From: Vibrio splendidus
Lineage (GTDB): Bacteria; Pseudomonadota; Gammaproteobacteria; Enterobacterales; Vibrionaceae
DNA length: 64,000 nucleotides
Direction of reading: 5' to 3'
Assembly (NCBI RefSeq): GCF_003345295.1
Contig: NZ_CP031055.1
Location: forward strand, 3,286,001 to 3,350,000
Shown one piece after another: positions 63,465 through 64,000 of this stretch. The notes under the pieces are model-generated. The model was not told where the DNA came from and did no database searches. It worked only from the letters and a program-made list of their open reading frames with translations. The translations under genes were made by a program, and so were the position numbers. Each line of letters begins with the position of its first letter. The stretch's first letter is position 1.

Positions 63465-64000
63465 ATGCATAGAGTCTGTTTTTCCAATTTGATTCTCGAT
63501 CCAACGACTCTAACTTTATCGAATGCCGATGGTGAATGTATTCAATTACGCCCGCTTCCATATGCAGTGTTGAGCTTGTTACTTGAAAACCAGGGTGCTC
63601 ACGTTACTCGTGAACGACTATTTGAAACGTGTTGGGGGGGCGCATTAGTCACTGACCAAGCGATAACTAATGTCATTTCAGGTTTAAGGAAAAACTTCGA
63701 GCAGTTGGGCGCGCGCGATGTCACCTTGAAAACAGTCAGCAAAATTGGCTACGTTCTGAACATTCACAGTGGCAAAGAGCCGATTAAGAAAATAGGAAAC
63801 CGAGCAATTCGGGTTAGCCAAGAGCAAGAAATCGTTTTAGAAGAGGTGAGCCTTAAGCCTGCCCCTACCTTGAAAATGAACATGTATTCTTGGCATGGGT
63901 TTGTAACGGTATTGCTGCTAGCCTGTTTGGTGTTCGTTTTTTTTACTAAGCCTTTTATCCGAAAGCCACAGTTTCTCCAGCCTAGTGAGTATCAACATTT
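63465..64000 (+). CDS. ToxR/CadC-like membrane transcription regulator (3' part missing)
   Basis: The frame runs from ATG 63465 off the right edge, giving 178 residues. Residues ~5-100 form an OmpR-type winged helix (PLPYAVLSLLLENQGAHVTRE; LVTDQAITNVISGLRK; TVSKIGYVLN). A membrane helix at about 145-161 (FVTVLLLACLVFVFF) follows, with the periplasmic part cut off. This is the ToxR/CadC/TcpP architecture, where a membrane protein binds DNA. An in-frame GTG at 63435 could add ten residues. It is divergent from the outer-membrane protein gene with ~310 bp between, so regulation of that gene is plausible. The gap itself is A/T-rich without a clear site. Confidence 0.85.
   Translation, partial: MHRVCFSNLILDPTTLTLSNADGECIQLRPLPYAVLSLLLENQGAHVTRERLFETCWGGALVTDQAITNVISGLRKNFEQLGARDVTLKTVSKIGYVLNIHSGKEPIKKIGNRAIRVSQEQEIVLEEVSLKPAPTLKMNMYSWHGFVTVLLLACLVFVFFTKPFIRKPQFLQPSEYQH

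Overview
The window is chromosomal DNA from a gammaproteobacterium of the family Vibrionaceae, probably a marine Vibrio close to the V. splendidus group. The evidence is an Eps-type type II secretion operon, Vibrio-length proteins throughout, a long (~220 nt) RyhB, CsrB and CsrC RNAs, and a purine riboswitch. The gene order polA-spf-engB-csrC-yihI-hemN-ntrC-ntrB-glnA-typA is the one seen around polA in E. coli. This is mostly core genome. I see no tRNA, rRNA, prophage, transposase, CRISPR array or island.

Layout. 0-12.4 kb: tatD (cut by the left edge), hemB, a GNAT protein, Fur-controlled RyhB, polA, Spot 42, an unrecognised membrane protein, engB, cytochrome c4, CsrC, a methyltransferase, yihI, a DUF2489 protein and hemN. 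12.4-20.4 kb: the nitrogen block on the minus strand (GGDEF/EAL protein, ntrC, ntrB, a DUF4124 protein, glnA), with a sigma-54-like promoter at glnA and NtrC boxes before glnA and ntrB. 20.6-31.7 kb: typA, a P-loop ATPase, a DUF2959 lipoprotein, yihY, dtd, a yiiD-type fusion, an AsmA-family protein, pckA, hslO and hslR. 31.9-43.5 kb: the complete twelve-gene gspCDEFGHIJKLMN operon. 43.6-50.8 kb: cysQ, nudE, nfuA, gntX/comF, bioH, a hypothetical gene and tex. 50.9-54.4 kb: CsrB, greB, ompR, envZ. 54.4-60.4 kb: recG, spoT, rpoZ, gmk with unusual repeats in the gaps. 60.5-64 kb: a guanine riboswitch with an NCS2 purine permease, an outer-membrane barrel protein, and a ToxR/CadC-like regulator cut by the right edge.

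The coding content is ordinary. The RNA and non-coding content is the richest part: four trans-acting sRNAs (RyhB, Spot 42, CsrC, CsrB), a riboswitch whose promoter carries a PurR-like box, and several repeat families. The repeats include three copies of a 40-nt hairpin element with compensatory stem changes, a 162-bp MITE-like element with terminal inverted repeats between gmk and rpoZ, a 42-44 bp tandem array between spoT and recG, and pure short tandem repeats of 6, 7 and 9 bp. I found no clear new defence or biosynthetic system. The best candidates for undescribed biology are the 40-nt covarying hairpins, the spoT-recG array and the unnamed membrane protein beside spf.
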